Below, in pieces: positions 18,309 through 27,425 of a stretch of DNA of 64,000 nt (position 1 is the first letter of the stretch; each line of letters starts with the position of its first letter). Both the position numbers and the translations under genes were made by a program. A model generated the notes under the pieces. It was not told the origin of the DNA. It made no database searches and was given only the letters and a program-made list of their open reading frames with translations. The DNA is from Flavisolibacter tropicus (GTDB lineage Bacteria; Bacteroidota; Bacteroidia; Chitinophagales; Chitinophagaceae): NCBI RefSeq assembly GCF_001644645.1, contig NZ_CP011390.1:1984001-2048000 (forward strand), given 5' to 3'.

Positions 18309-20267
18309 CTATCGTTTACTAACACCACTATTTGCCTTTTTATACGCCTCAAGGCCTTTTTCTAACCACTCGCGGAACGCACTTGGACTAGGTGTATACG
18401 CCTTGGTTTTGGTTAAGGCTTTTTCATCCGGACTAATGATCGCATATTGCGGTTGAGAAACAGCGTTGAAGTTTTCCGATTGGAAAGTGGCCCACTTATC
18501 ACCAACGGTAATGATAGGCTTCTTATCGCCACTTTTAGTTGTGTATTCAATTTGCTGGGCCGCAGGTAATTTCTGGCGCTCATCTACATAGAGTGAAACT
18601 ACCACAAACTCATTTTTCATTAATTGTTCCACCTCTGGATCAATCCATACATTTTCCTCCATACGGCGGCAGTTTACACATGCCCAACCGGTGAAGTCGA
18701 TCAATACCGGCTTACCTTGTTTACGCGCTAATTCCAACGCACCTTCATAATCATTATGAATAGGCTTAATAGCAATCTTACGTTCATATAGGCTATACGA
18801 TAAAGGCGGAGGGAATCCACTAATCAGGCTAAGGTTTGCCGCCTTTGTATTAGTAACACCAGGGATCAAATAGAGTGTAGCGGCACCAAACAGCACTACA
18901 AACGCCCAACGCGTCTTTGTCATTTTAGGCTTACTGTCATGGGCAAACCGGATAATACCTAATAGATATAAAACAATAGCGATTCCAATACCAATCCAAA
19001 TGGCGATGAAAACCTCTCGCTTCAGCAGCCCCCATTGCTTTACCAGGTCAGCATTTGACAAGAACTTAATAGCCATAGCCAACTCCAGGAAACCTAACAC
19101 CACTTTTACACTGGTAAGCCATCCACCTGATTTAGGCAATGATTGTAACCAATGCGGGAATAGGGCGAACAATGCAAACGGTAGTGCTAGGCCTAGTCCA
19201 AATCCCGACATACCGGCTGTTAATTGCCATGCACCACCATTATTTGTTAAGGCGCCAGCTAACAAAGAGCCTAAAATAGGACCTGTACAAGAGAAAGAAA
19301 CAATGGCCAGCGTCAACGCCATAAAGAAGATACCGGCAAAATCGCCAATGCCTGATTTCTCGTCCACCTTATTAGCAAAAGAACTAGGCAGGCCAATTTC
19401 ATAGAACCCAAAGAACGATAAGGCAAAAACGATGAAGACCACAAAAAAGGTCAGGTTTAACCATACGTTCGTAGAGATATTATTCAGAATCTCAGGATCG
19501 GTTGTATCCAATAAGTGGAAAGGAGTGCTAAGGAAAGCGTAGATCGCAAAAATGCATAAACCGTATCCCAAGGCATTACGAATCCCCTTTTTACGTGTGC
19601 CCGAGCGCTTGGTAAAGAATGAAACAGTCAATGGAATTAACGGAAACACACAGGGTGTAACCAGGGCAATGAGTCCACCAACAAAGCCTAATAGGAAGAT
19701 GGCCCATAAACTTTTATCTGCCGCTTCATCATCGCCATAAGGGGTAACAGGATTTTTAATATCAATGGTATTGATCTTTATACGCGTACTGGCACTGACA
19801 CCACCTTCCAACGGAACAGAAAAAGAGAAAGGGGTAGCAGGGTAAAACTCATCGTTTTTACCATAGGTATAAGACAAGACACCCTGTAAGGTAGCTGGCA
19901 CATCGCCTGTTATATGCACTCGCTGTGTCCAGGCAGTAGCACCTTCATATACTTTTACTTGTGTGCCTTCAAAAATGATACTCTTCTCTGTTTTAACAGC
20001 ACCAGAATCTTTAAATGCTCCAGTAGATTGGATAGCAGAGTCTGAGAATTGAAGTTCTGTAGTAGCCACTTCACTTAATACCTGGTTGGGCGCATACAGC
20101 TGCCAACCATTTGGACCATTGGTAACAAACTTTAGCTCGTACTCTTTATCACTGATCTTTTTACTAGTTACCTGCCACTGCACAGCAGCACTATCCTGAC
20201 TAAAAGCATTCAGACCAACCGATAGTAGTATTCCAAGGGCTAAGAAGAAACGTAAAAGAGGGCGCAT
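18309..20267 (-). CDS. dsbD: Thiol:disulfide interchange protein DsbD family, N-terminal domain without cysteines
   Basis: 652 residues from the ATG at 20267, which starts the signal peptide ([10 protein letters not shown]). Order: signal peptide; DsbD alpha-like immunoglobulin-fold domain (about 25-165); about eight membrane helices of the CcdA-like beta domain with the redox cysteines in TPCVFPLIP and [10 protein letters not shown]; and a C-terminal thioredoxin-like gamma domain with WACVNC. It passes electrons from cytoplasmic thioredoxin to periplasmic acceptors. Unusually, the alpha domain has no cysteine: where E. coli DsbD has its CxxxxxC pair, this protein reads [10 protein letters not shown]. 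The small gene upstream encodes the same domain with the pair present. Confidence 0.92.
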   Translation of the reverse strand: MRPLLRFFLALGILLSVGLNAFSQDSAAVQWQVTSKKISDKEYELKFVTNGPNGWQLYAPNQVLSEVATTELQFSDSAIQSTGAFKDSGAVKTEKSIIFEGTQVKVYEGATAWTQRVHITGDVPATLQGVLSYTYGKNDEFYPATPFSFSVPLEGGVSASTRIKINTIDIKNPVTPYGDDEAADKSLWAIFLLGFVGGLIALVTPCVFPLIPLTVSFFTKRSGTRKKGIRNALGYGLCIFAIYAFLSTPFHLLDTTDPEILNNISTNVWLNLTFFVVFIVFALSFFGFYEIGLPSSFANKVDEKSGIGDFAGIFFMALTLAIVSFSCTGPILGSLLAGALTNNGGAWQLTAGMSGFGLGLALPFALFALFPHWLQSLPKSGGWLTSVKVVLGFLELAMAIKFLSNADLVKQWGLLKREVFIAIWIGIGIAIVLYLLGIIRFAHDSKPKMTKTRWAFVVLFGAATLYLIPGVTNTKAANLSLISGFPPPLSYSLYERKIAIKPIHNDYEGALELARKQGKPVLIDFTGWACVNCRRMEENVWIDPEVEQLMKNEFVVVSLYVDERQKLPAAQQIEYTTKSGDKKPIITVGDKWATFQSENFNAVSQPQYAIISPDEKALTKTKAYTPSPSAFREWLEKGLEAYKKANSGVSKR

Positions 20268-20337
20268 AAACAGTATTTGAAAAAACAAACGGATTCCCTC
20301 AAGAATCCGTTTGCAAAAGAAATGAAAAAAGTATCGT

Positions 20338-20790
20338 CTATTTTAAAGCAATTGTGAAATTCGTTGTCTTGGGAGGTAAACATTTCTGATCATCACAGGT
20401 TTGAAACTCCAACTTCCCGGTTACAGCTGTCTTAGCGTTACCTTTCAGCTTCACCACTTGTACAAAATTTACTTTATTACTGTATTGGTTAGCAGAAACA
20501 TCCAGCTTGTCATCGCGGTATCTTTCCAGCTTACCTACTTCTTTTACTTTACCATCAAACACCAATAAAGGATTATTATTAAATGCAAAGCTGGTAGGCT
20601 GAGCAATAGCATCATCCGGTTGTGTTTGCGAATAAAGGTGCCAACCAGATTGTATAGTGGCGGTCATATGGATCTCATAAACCTTATCGCTGATCTTTTT
20701 GCTTGTAAATGCCCAGCTAACGGGATTTTGCGCAAAGGCTGCTATACTACCTACAAAGAACAAAGCCAGAACAAAAGCAAGCTTCTTCAT
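20338..20790 (-). CDS. Stand-alone periplasmic DsbD alpha-domain protein with CxxxxC pair
   Basis: 150 residues from the ATG at 20790 ([14 protein letters not shown]), giving a clean signal peptide ending AAFAQ. Upstream in-frame codons to 20886 run through the heptad repeat and are rejected. The mature domain matches the DsbD N-terminal domain and shares '[10 protein letters not shown]' and 'GW.LY' with the neighbouring DsbD. It keeps a cysteine pair in [12 protein letters not shown], the site where E. coli DsbD exchanges disulfides. It precedes dsbD by 70 bases on the same strand. It probably acts as the mobile electron-accepting module for DsbD, which is inference. Confidence 0.82.
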   Translation of the reverse strand: MKKLAFVLALFFVGSIAAFAQNPVSWAFTSKKISDKVYEIHMTATIQSGWHLYSQTQPDDAIAQPTSFAFNNNPLLVFDGKVKEVGKLERYRDDKLDVSANQYSNKVNFVQVVKLKGNAKTAVTGKLEFQTCDDQKCLPPKTTNFTIALK

Positions 20791-20845
20791 ACAAATGGAT
20801 TTAGAAAGCAAATTTCCTTGTTTAATTATTGCCGAGATGTTAAAA

Positions 20846-20908
20846 GATGAGTGAGCAGTAATGAGTGATGAGGAAAACTTACTCATTACTCATCATTCAT
20901 TATTCATA
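20846..20908. repeat. Heptad tract D: nine 7-bp units, inverted halves in one phase
   Basis: Four units of the GATGAGT type, a central AAAACTT, and four of the ACTCATT type. The right half is the inverse word of the left, and the 7-base phase is unbroken through the centre. It ends two bases from the purQ stop codon (minus strand) and can form a hairpin. Confidence 0.78.
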
Positions 20909-20909
20909 C

Positions 20910-21596
20910 TTACACTGCTGCAACCGCTTCTTCCAGCACTAACTGGAATAACAGTTTGAACACCTTGCGGCCGTCAGTATTGCCCAGCACAGAAGAGCAA
21001 GCTCTTTCTGGGTGCGGCATCATACCAAATACGTTACGGCCTTCATTGCAAATACCTGCAATATTGCGGGTAGAGCCATTATGATTGCTTTCAGGAGTAA
21101 CATTACCTTCAGCATCGCAGTAATGTAATAATACCTGCCCATTAGCTTCCAGCTTATTCAAGGTAGCATCATCTGCATAATAGCGGCCCTCTCCATGTGC
21201 AATAGGAATATTATAAACGTTCTCATCGGCATCTTTAACAAACACATTCTTGCAGATGTACTTTTGGTTGTTATTCCGTAGCAACACACCTGGAAGCAGA
21301 TGAGATTCACATAAAATCTGGAAACCGTTACAAACGCCTAATACTTTACCACCACGCTTAGCAAAATCGATTACGCTTTGCATGATAGGGCTAAAGCGGG
21401 CAATGGCACCTGTACGCAGGTAGTCGCCATAAGAAAAACCACCAGGTAGTACAATACAATCCTCCGTAGTAAACTGCGACAGATCGCTATCCTTATGCCA
21501 CAGCATTACACATTCCTGCTTTAGGTCATGCACTAAGGCATCATACATATCTCTATCGCAATTGGAACCGGGGAAAACAACAACACCGAATTTCAT
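20910..21596 (-). CDS. purQ: Phosphoribosylformylglycinamidine synthase subunit PurQ (glutaminase)
   Basis: 228 residues, normal for the separate small subunit. The class I glutamine amidotransferase triad is complete: Cys89 (GVCNGFQ), His195 and Glu197 (MMPHPERA). The oxyanion region [11 protein letters not shown] is present. It releases ammonia from glutamine for PurL in step four of purine synthesis. PurL and PurS are not in the window. It sits 48 bases after a membrane-protein gene on the same strand and may be co-transcribed with it. Confidence 0.96.
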   Translation of the reverse strand: MKFGVVVFPGSNCDRDMYDALVHDLKQECVMLWHKDSDLSQFTTEDCIVLPGGFSYGDYLRTGAIARFSPIMQSVIDFAKRGGKVLGVCNGFQILCESHLLPGVLLRNNNQKYICKNVFVKDADENVYNIPIAHGEGRYYADDATLNKLEANGQVLLHYCDAEGNVTPESNHNGSTRNIAGICNEGRNVFGMMPHPERACSSVLGNTDGRKVFKLLFQLVLEEAVAAV

Positions 21597-21644
21597 AATG
21601 GAAAATTGAAATGCAAAGATACTTTGCTAAAAACTGTTTTTATC

Positions 21645-22631
21645 TTAAAAAACCCACGTTTTAGTCACAAATTGTTGAGCCAGTACAAAAGCCAGCATTA
21701 AATAGAAAATAACAACCGGCAACCAACGCTTGTTTGGATAATAATAAGCACAGGCATGAAACGCCGCAAAAGGTGCAGCCGTTACTATCCAGGAAGTATA
21801 GGTAAATGTATTATTGGTAAAAGGGATCAAAATGGCCAGTAACAAGTACAACAATACAATACTCCAGGTTTTACGGGCCTGGATCAGCATTTTCCGTAAA
21901 TAGGTTTGGATATAGAATCCGCCCATTAAGAAAGGAATTCCTAAGAGCAAGGTGCTTCCTACCTGCCAGATAGAGTTTTTTAGAGTAGGTACATTGAAGG
22001 TTATTCTTGGAAACAATTGCTGTAAAGAAAGGCGGTCGTTCAAAAACAAATAAACCCCATAGAAATAAAACGGTGTGGCTATACCAAATAACAATAAAAT
22101 GATTTCATTCAACCGGAAGGGCCGTAATATCATCAACCCAATTAAAACAGATACAGCAAACAGAAATGAGGGAAAAAAGAAAAAGGAAGCAATACCCAAC
22201 AATAGGCCAATATTAAAGATCCGTCCATTGGCTCCCTGTAAGTTATAAAGCTCAAAAAGCTTTATAAAGGCCCATATGATAAAGGTATTGGCAACTAAAG
22301 CCGCAGATAAATAACTCCATTCTGGCAATAAGGATGTTACCAACAAATAAGCCATGCCGGGTAAAAACGTAGGCTTGGCAATCATCCGGAACTCATTAAC
22401 CATAGTGGTGACCTGAAGCGCCTGAATGTAGAGTAGCAGAAAAGCCACCAATGAGCTTACTATCGGCACCAGCCCTTGCAGTGACATCGATACCCACTGA
22501 TACATTTTTCCATCCAAAGGGGTGGATACAGCTGCCCTAGGTGCCAAAAAGAGGGGTAACTTGATCAATAGCCCAAAAATGAACAACAGGGCAATGTTTC
22601 CTGGGGCTTTTTGTTTAAATATGCCAATCAC
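21645..22631 (-). CDS. Polytopic membrane protein, DUF6427-like, unknown function
   Basis: 328 residues, mostly hydrophobic, with roughly ten membrane helices. The N-terminus MIGIFKQKAPGNIALLFIFG and the central 'FFFPSFLFAVSVLIGLMILRPFRLNEIILLLFG' pattern match a Bacteroidota-only family that I believe is DUF6427. Members are sometimes mislabelled as beta-carotene monooxygenases. No catalytic residues are evident. It is nine bases downstream of the 507-residue secreted protein gene and 48 bases upstream of purQ, so one operon is plausible. Confidence 0.7.
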   Translation of the reverse strand: MIGIFKQKAPGNIALLFIFGLLIKLPLFLAPRAAVSTPLDGKMYQWVSMSLQGLVPIVSSLVAFLLLYIQALQVTTMVNEFRMIAKPTFLPGMAYLLVTSLLPEWSYLSAALVANTFIIWAFIKLFELYNLQGANGRIFNIGLLLGIASFFFFPSFLFAVSVLIGLMILRPFRLNEIILLLFGIATPFYFYGVYLFLNDRLSLQQLFPRITFNVPTLKNSIWQVGSTLLLGIPFLMGGFYIQTYLRKMLIQARKTWSIVLLYLLLAILIPFTNNTFTYTSWIVTAAPFAAFHACAYYYPNKRWLPVVIFYLMLAFVLAQQFVTKTWVF

Positions 22632-22640
22632 AGCGCAATG

Positions 22641-24164
22641 CTAAGAAGAATAGTCAATTTTAGCAAAGCAAATGTAATTTCTATAATAACAAGGAACGAT
22701 CATCTGCCGTGCGCTTACCTGTTTACCAAACTTGGGAAGGAACTCATAACCGCGATCCAAGTTCTTTAAGGTTGGGTTACGGCTGATCTGGCCATCTGCA
22801 GACAGCATGTAGTCATTTAAGAGCTGCTGGCGCTTTTCTTCCTGGTTAAATACAAAATGGAGCTGACCACCTGTATTCATTATTTGATAGGAGATATTAT
22901 CACCAGACTCATCATCAAACTGCTCCTTGTGAATAACATTACTCCATTGTAGTTTACCTGTATTATCAAAGGACAAAATAGTCAGATTATCGGCATGGTG
23001 GCGGGTATTCTGGTTATTCATGCGGTTCCGCCAGTACCAGCTATTATACATAGGCGAATAGTAGGTATAATAGTCCATACGGCTGACATAAGGTGAGCCA
23101 TATAAGTAATCCCAACGGTTCCAGCTGCCGAAACGGGAGGTAGTATAATAGGCCTCACTGCCGATGATAAAGCCACCATCTCTTTTGACAATAATATTTC
23201 TAATAAAATAGTCGTCAAAAGCAGATTTGGTATTTGACTCTCCGCGAGCTTCTTTGCGTAGCTCCTCTCCCAGTACTACTGTATTAACCATAGAAGGCTG
23301 TTTAGTAGCTTTATCCCACACATAAAAATAGAAACCTTCTACATTACCGCGCTTCTGCTTATAATAGAATGAAGTAAGGAAGTAACGCTTGTTAACATTA
23401 TCAATCTTTATATGCGGCTCATCCAGAAAAATCTTATCCAGCGTCAAGTCCATAAGGCTGAAGGTGTCTGCCTGGGCTTGCTTCCAAATCAATTGAGCGC
23501 TGGTAATATTATCACTATTGTTCCGTGTAAACTTTGTAAACACAAAGTCACCATCGTTATCTACACTAAACTCATCTAGGTAATCGTGATCCTCATCCAT
23601 AGGAATGGTCAAGGAAGATCGTTTTTGTAAAGCCAGTTTATTATCAAATAATAAAGTAGTGACCTGATAGCGTTGCTTATTGCGGGAATTGATCTTAAAG
23701 ATCATGATCTGGTTCCTATCCTCACTATTTACAGCCGAATAGATCTTGTTGCTATTGGAAAGTCCAATGTGGGTCGTATCCAATTGCATCACTTCACCAA
23801 CGGCTTTACCCATACCATCTATTCTAGCGGCATTACAATACACAACATTCTTTTTCTGGTATTGGTAAATCATGTAGGCCTGGTCCTGGAAAGAGAAGAA
23901 GTCGACATTGATAAGGCGGTCATCGGGCATGAACTTATGCTCCTCTTTCGTCAACTGTTTCATCTCATTATCATAGGCTGAGATAAAGCTTTTGCCGCGA
24001 AGTTCTTTATAGACAAGGAAGTTGCCACCTACTTTTCCAATGATTTCAAAGTCCATACGGCGGGTTTCATCATCATCGGGTTGAGAGTACACAATTTTCT
24101 GGGCCGATACGGGAAGGGTAGAGAAAACAAATGGCGCAAATAGCAAAGTCAAAAGAAACTTCAT
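22641..24164 (-). CDS. Secreted protein of unknown function, possible beta-propeller
   Basis: 507 residues with a signal peptide (MKFLLTLLFAPFVFSTLPVSAQ). The mature part is beta-rich with recurring 'D..G...' and aromatic-aspartate turns, and a tyrosine- and tryptophan-rich segment (WNRWDYLYGSPYVSRMDYYTYY) near the middle. This could fold as a propeller, but no repeat is clear enough to name. It is conserved in general character among Chitinophagaceae proteins I know, without an assigned function. First gene of a probable minus-strand run with the membrane protein and purQ. Confidence 0.7.
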   Translation of the reverse strand: MKFLLTLLFAPFVFSTLPVSAQKIVYSQPDDDETRRMDFEIIGKVGGNFLVYKELRGKSFISAYDNEMKQLTKEEHKFMPDDRLINVDFFSFQDQAYMIYQYQKKNVVYCNAARIDGMGKAVGEVMQLDTTHIGLSNSNKIYSAVNSEDRNQIMIFKINSRNKQRYQVTTLLFDNKLALQKRSSLTIPMDEDHDYLDEFSVDNDGDFVFTKFTRNNSDNITSAQLIWKQAQADTFSLMDLTLDKIFLDEPHIKIDNVNKRYFLTSFYYKQKRGNVEGFYFYVWDKATKQPSMVNTVVLGEELRKEARGESNTKSAFDDYFIRNIIVKRDGGFIIGSEAYYTTSRFGSWNRWDYLYGSPYVSRMDYYTYYSPMYNSWYWRNRMNNQNTRHHADNLTILSFDNTGKLQWSNVIHKEQFDDESGDNISYQIMNTGGQLHFVFNQEEKRQQLLNDYMLSADGQISRNPTLKNLDRGYEFLPKFGKQVSARQMIVPCYYRNYICFAKIDYSS

Positions 24165-24290
24165 GATTGCTGTATGATTTAGCTGCTTAAAATTAATGTA
24201 ACCTATTGATTAAGACGGTTAAAATTCCACTTAGCTGCATTAACGTCCAAACTAACGGTATAAAGTATCCACACCATAGCGAATTTGCTG

Positions 24291-24325
24291 TTTTGACCTT
24301 ATTTTTAACATCGCGTTTACCTTAA
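24291..24325 (+). promoter_or_regulatory. Candidate kup promoter (TTTTG, 22 bases, TACCTTAA)
   Basis: TTTTG at 24291-24295 and TACCTTAA at 24318-24325 fit the Bacteroidota -33/-7 arrangement loosely. They lie 37 bases upstream of the kup start. Confidence 0.35.
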
Positions 24326-24361
24326 CAATACGTAAGAGTAAGGCTTTAAATAAGATTTACG

Positions 24362-26329
24362 GTGAAAGTTTCTTTAAACAGAGTTAGTACAGCCGGGTTA
24401 TTGATTGCATTGGGGATTATTTATGGCGACATTGGCACTTCTCCTCTCTATGTTTATAATGCGATAATAAATGGCCGTACCATTGATGAGCATTTGATCA
24501 TTGGTAGCCTTTCTTGTATCATTTGGACCCTAACCCTTCAAACCACAATTAAGTATGTATTACTGGTCCTAAGGGCCGACAACCGGGGGGAAGGAGGCAT
24601 TTTTGCCTTATATGCATTGGTCCGACGGCATCGAAAATGGCTTGTTCTACCTGCCATGATTGGTGGTGCAGCCTTGTTATCCGATGGTATTATCACCCCT
24701 CCTATCTCTATCACCTCTGCAGTAGAAGGTCTGCAAAAGCTGCCTGCTTTTAGTAATATAGATGAAAACATCGTCTACATTGTACTTGTCATACTGGGCC
24801 TTTTCTTCTTTATGCAACAGTTCGGAACTGCCTCCATTGGTAAGTTCTTTGGACCCGTGATGCTGGTTTGGTTTACGATGCTTGCCGTTTTAGGAGCAAC
24901 CCATATGGCCGACGATTGGAGTATCCTTCGCGCATTTAGTCCTCATTATGCCTTTCACTTTATCAAATCGTACCCCAATTCCTTATGGTTGTTAGGTGCC
25001 GTTTTCTTATGTACTACCGGCGCGGAAGCTCTCTACAGTGATTTAGGCCACTGTGGCAAGGGAAACATCCGGATCTCCTGGATCTTTGTAAAGATTTGTT
25101 TGCTTATACATTACCTGGGCCAAGGCGCTTCTTTGCTAGGGCATCACTACGGACTGACGGTAACCCGTGAAGTAAAAGAAACCATGGGCATTAATGCCTT
25201 TTATGATCTTATGCCCCAGTGGTTTATTATTCCGGGAGTAATTATAGCTACCAGTGCGGCTATTATTGCCAGCCAGGCTATGATCACCGGGTCATTTACC
25301 CTAATAAGTGAAGCTATGCGGCTGAATCTTTGGCCGAAGTTAAAGATTCGCTACCCCTCTGAGGAGAAAGGCCAACTCTTTATTCCTTCGCTGAACTTAA
25401 TGATGTTTGTCGGCTGCGTGATCGTAGTACTCTACTTCCGCACATCTGAACGAATGGAGGCCGCGTATGGTTTGGCCATTATTACTACGATGATGATGAC
25501 CACCATCCTCTTTTCCAACTTCATGGTTTCCCGCCGCATTAAGCCAGCCTATATTTGGCTGTTCCTGGCCGTCTATATCACCATAGAGTCGCTATTTATG
25601 TTTGCTTTACTGCAAAAGTTTACCCATGGTGGCTATATCACCGTTATGATTGGCGGCCTTATGTTTATGGTAATGTATGTTTGGTATAAGGCGCGTAAGA
25701 TCAAAAACCGTTATGTAGAGTTTGTACGACTGGATCACTATATACCTAAAATACAGGAACTCAGTAACGACCGCTCCATAGTCAAGTATGCCACCCACTT
25801 AGTATACCTGACCAGTGCCGACAACCCCAAGGAAATTGAACATAAGATCATCTACTCCATTCTTAACAAAAAGCCTAAACGCGCCGATATCTATTGGTTT
25901 ATACACGTGGATACGCTGGACGATCCGTACACCATGGAGTACAAAGTAGACCATATTATCCCTAACGATATCATACGTGTAGAGTTCCGCTTGGGCTTTA
26001 GAGTGGAACCACGCATTAACCTGATGTTCCGTAAAGTAGTAGAAGACCTGGTTAAAAACCGAGAGGTAAATATTACCAGCCGCTACGAAAGCCTTGAACG
26101 CAGTAATGTAGTTGGCGACTTCCAGTTTATAGTAATGGAAAAATATCTCAGCCAGGATAACGAACTGCCTATTTTGGAACGCATGATGATGAAGTTCCAT
26201 TTCTGGCTAAAAGAAATAAGCCTTTCAGAGGAACGAGGCTTTGGACTTGACCCCAGTAATGTGGTTATTGAAAAATTCCCATTGATTGTAGCCCCGGTTT
26301 CCAACTTGCGCTTGAAACGAGTAGATTAA
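24362..26329 (+). CDS. kup: KUP/HAK family potassium uptake transporter
   Basis: 655 residues with a GTG start; no ATG lies between it and the upstream in-frame stop. The signature GIIYGDIGTSPLYV follows the first residues. About twelve membrane helices are followed by a cytoplasmic tail from about residue 450, the usual KUP layout. Landmarks include DNRGEGGIFALYALV, LLSDGIITPPISI and TTGAEALYSDLGHCG. It imports potassium in symport with protons in the inner membrane. It is divergent from the 507-residue protein gene, with 197 bases between them. Confidence 0.95.
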   Translation: MKVSLNRVSTAGLLIALGIIYGDIGTSPLYVYNAIINGRTIDEHLIIGSLSCIIWTLTLQTTIKYVLLVLRADNRGEGGIFALYALVRRHRKWLVLPAMIGGAALLSDGIITPPISITSAVEGLQKLPAFSNIDENIVYIVLVILGLFFFMQQFGTASIGKFFGPVMLVWFTMLAVLGATHMADDWSILRAFSPHYAFHFIKSYPNSLWLLGAVFLCTTGAEALYSDLGHCGKGNIRISWIFVKICLLIHYLGQGASLLGHHYGLTVTREVKETMGINAFYDLMPQWFIIPGVIIATSAAIIASQAMITGSFTLISEAMRLNLWPKLKIRYPSEEKGQLFIPSLNLMMFVGCVIVVLYFRTSERMEAAYGLAIITTMMMTTILFSNFMVSRRIKPAYIWLFLAVYITIESLFMFALLQKFTHGGYITVMIGGLMFMVMYVWYKARKIKNRYVEFVRLDHYIPKIQELSNDRSIVKYATHLVYLTSADNPKEIEHKIIYSILNKKPKRADIYWFIHVDTLDDPYTMEYKVDHIIPNDIIRVEFRLGFRVEPRINLMFRKVVEDLVKNREVNITSRYESLERSNVVGDFQFIVMEKYLSQDNELPILERMMMKFHFWLKEISLSEERGFGLDPSNVVIEKFPLIVAPVSNLRLKRVD

Positions 26330-26336
26330 ACGATTA

Positions 26337-26384
26337 GCAAACTGTTTTGTAGTTTTCCGTTGAAATAACTACAAAATAGTTTGC
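26337..26384. promoter_or_regulatory. 18-bp inverted repeat enclosing the start codon of the next hydrolase gene
   Basis: Left arm GCAAACTGTTTTGTAGTT (26337-26354) pairs with 26367-26384 with a single G-T wobble. The loop has 12 bases. The TTG start of the alpha/beta hydrolase (26381-26383) lies inside the right arm. It also lies eight bases after the kup stop. It may end kup transcription, mask hydrolase translation, or both. Confidence 0.7.
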
Positions 26385-27169
26385 CCTCTGTTATCTACTA
26401 TACCCTTGGCAGCATTGCGCTGATTTCCCTACTGACCTACCTTTTGCAGGAGCGCTTCATCTTTCGTCCGGAAAAGCTCCACCCCAACTTCCAGTTTAAG
26501 TATGATGTTCCGTTTAAGGAGATCAATTTTGATACTGACCCTGGTGTACGCATCAATGGACTTCACTTCTTTCGAGAGAAACCCAAAGGCCTAATTCTCT
26601 ATTTCCACGGCAATACCCGTAGCATTAAAGGCTGGGCCAAGTATGCCCGCGACTTTTATCGCTATGACTATGACGTGGTATTGGTAGACTACCGTGGGTT
26701 TGGCAAAAGCACGGGCAAACGTAACGAGCAAGAGATGTTAGAAGATATGCAGTATGTGTACGAGAGCTTAGCCAAGGAATACGGAGAACAGCATCTTATA
26801 GTTTATGGCCGCAGCTTAGGTAGTGGCTTTGCTGCCAAGGTAGCTTCAGACAACAAGCCACGCTATCTTATTCTGGATGCACCTTATTATAATTTTCGCC
26901 AGGTAGTAGAGCGCTTTCTTCCCTTCATCCCGCTTAATTATGTATTACGCTATCACTTGCGTATTGATAAATGGATAAAGAGAGTAAACTGCCATGTGTA
27001 TATTCTTCATGGCACAAAGGATTGGCTGATCCCTATCCGCCATAGCGAAGACCTGCAACGTCTGATGCCTCGCCGCATTACACTAATCCGCATTCATGGT
27101 GGCGGGCATAACAACCTTCCAAAGTTTCCAGAATACCACAATTTCATCAGGGATATTTTGAAGGAATGA
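26381..27169 (+). CDS. Membrane-anchored alpha/beta hydrolase (paralogue of 37467-38276)
   Basis: 262 residues. The frame has no ATG before residue 118 and an upstream stop at 26366, so the TTG at 26381 is the only reasonable start. An N-terminal helix is followed by 'ERFIFRPEKL', the oxyanion-side LYFHGNTRS, and the nucleophile elbow YGRSLGSG (Ser near residue 146). The acid is probably in HGTKDWLIP and the histidine in GGGHNNL. It resembles the BEM46/ABHD13-like group. The substrate is unknown. A paralogue at 37467-38276 shares the order of motifs and HGN, YGRS and KHNNL/GHNNL. It follows kup closely. Confidence 0.87.
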   Translation: MPSVIYYTLGSIALISLLTYLLQERFIFRPEKLHPNFQFKYDVPFKEINFDTDPGVRINGLHFFREKPKGLILYFHGNTRSIKGWAKYARDFYRYDYDVVLVDYRGFGKSTGKRNEQEMLEDMQYVYESLAKEYGEQHLIVYGRSLGSGFAAKVASDNKPRYLILDAPYYNFRQVVERFLPFIPLNYVLRYHLRIDKWIKRVNCHVYILHGTKDWLIPIRHSEDLQRLMPRRITLIRIHGGGHNNLPKFPEYHNFIRDILKE

Positions 27170-27174
27170 GGAGG

Positions 27175-27251
27175 GTGAGTAGTGAATGGTGAGTGGTGAG
27201 TATTCGTGAGACGTTAAAGGTAAGGCTACGAGCTATGAGCCATGAGCCGAG
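27175..27251. repeat. Heptad tract E: eleven 7-bp units, three word families in one phase
   Basis: It begins with four GTGAGTA-type units, passes through GACGTTA and AAGGTAA, and ends with AGCTATG-type units. The phase never slips. It starts five bases after the hydrolase stop codon. Confidence 0.8.
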
Positions 27252-27316
27252 AGAAATAATACAGGAGAAACGAACTTCGATCTAGATAACACGAGAATGT
27301 TATTCTACCGCCCACC

Positions 27317-27347
27317 TTGCAGAGCGATAAGGACAAACGTATCTTAG
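27317..27347 (+). promoter_or_regulatory. Candidate promoter of the TPR lipoprotein gene (TTG, 20 bases, TATCTTAG)
   Basis: TTG at 27317-27319 and TATCTTAG at 27340-27347 match the Bacteroidota -33/-7 layout. The same octamer occurs before fabH. Confidence 0.4.
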
Positions 27348-27425
27348 CCTTACTTCCAATCCTGGCAAACAACTCCACAACCCTTATAAAAACAGAACAT
27401 GCTTTAATACGAATGCTGTTTTGTG

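Noticed and set aside
20791..20886. N-terminal extension of the stand-alone DsbD alpha-domain protein
   Set aside because: It would translate the heptad tract, and the ATG at 20790 gives a proper signal peptide.
25799..26200. 133-codon frame antisense to kup
   Set aside because: Shadow of the kup coding strand; no domain and no separate regulatory signals.
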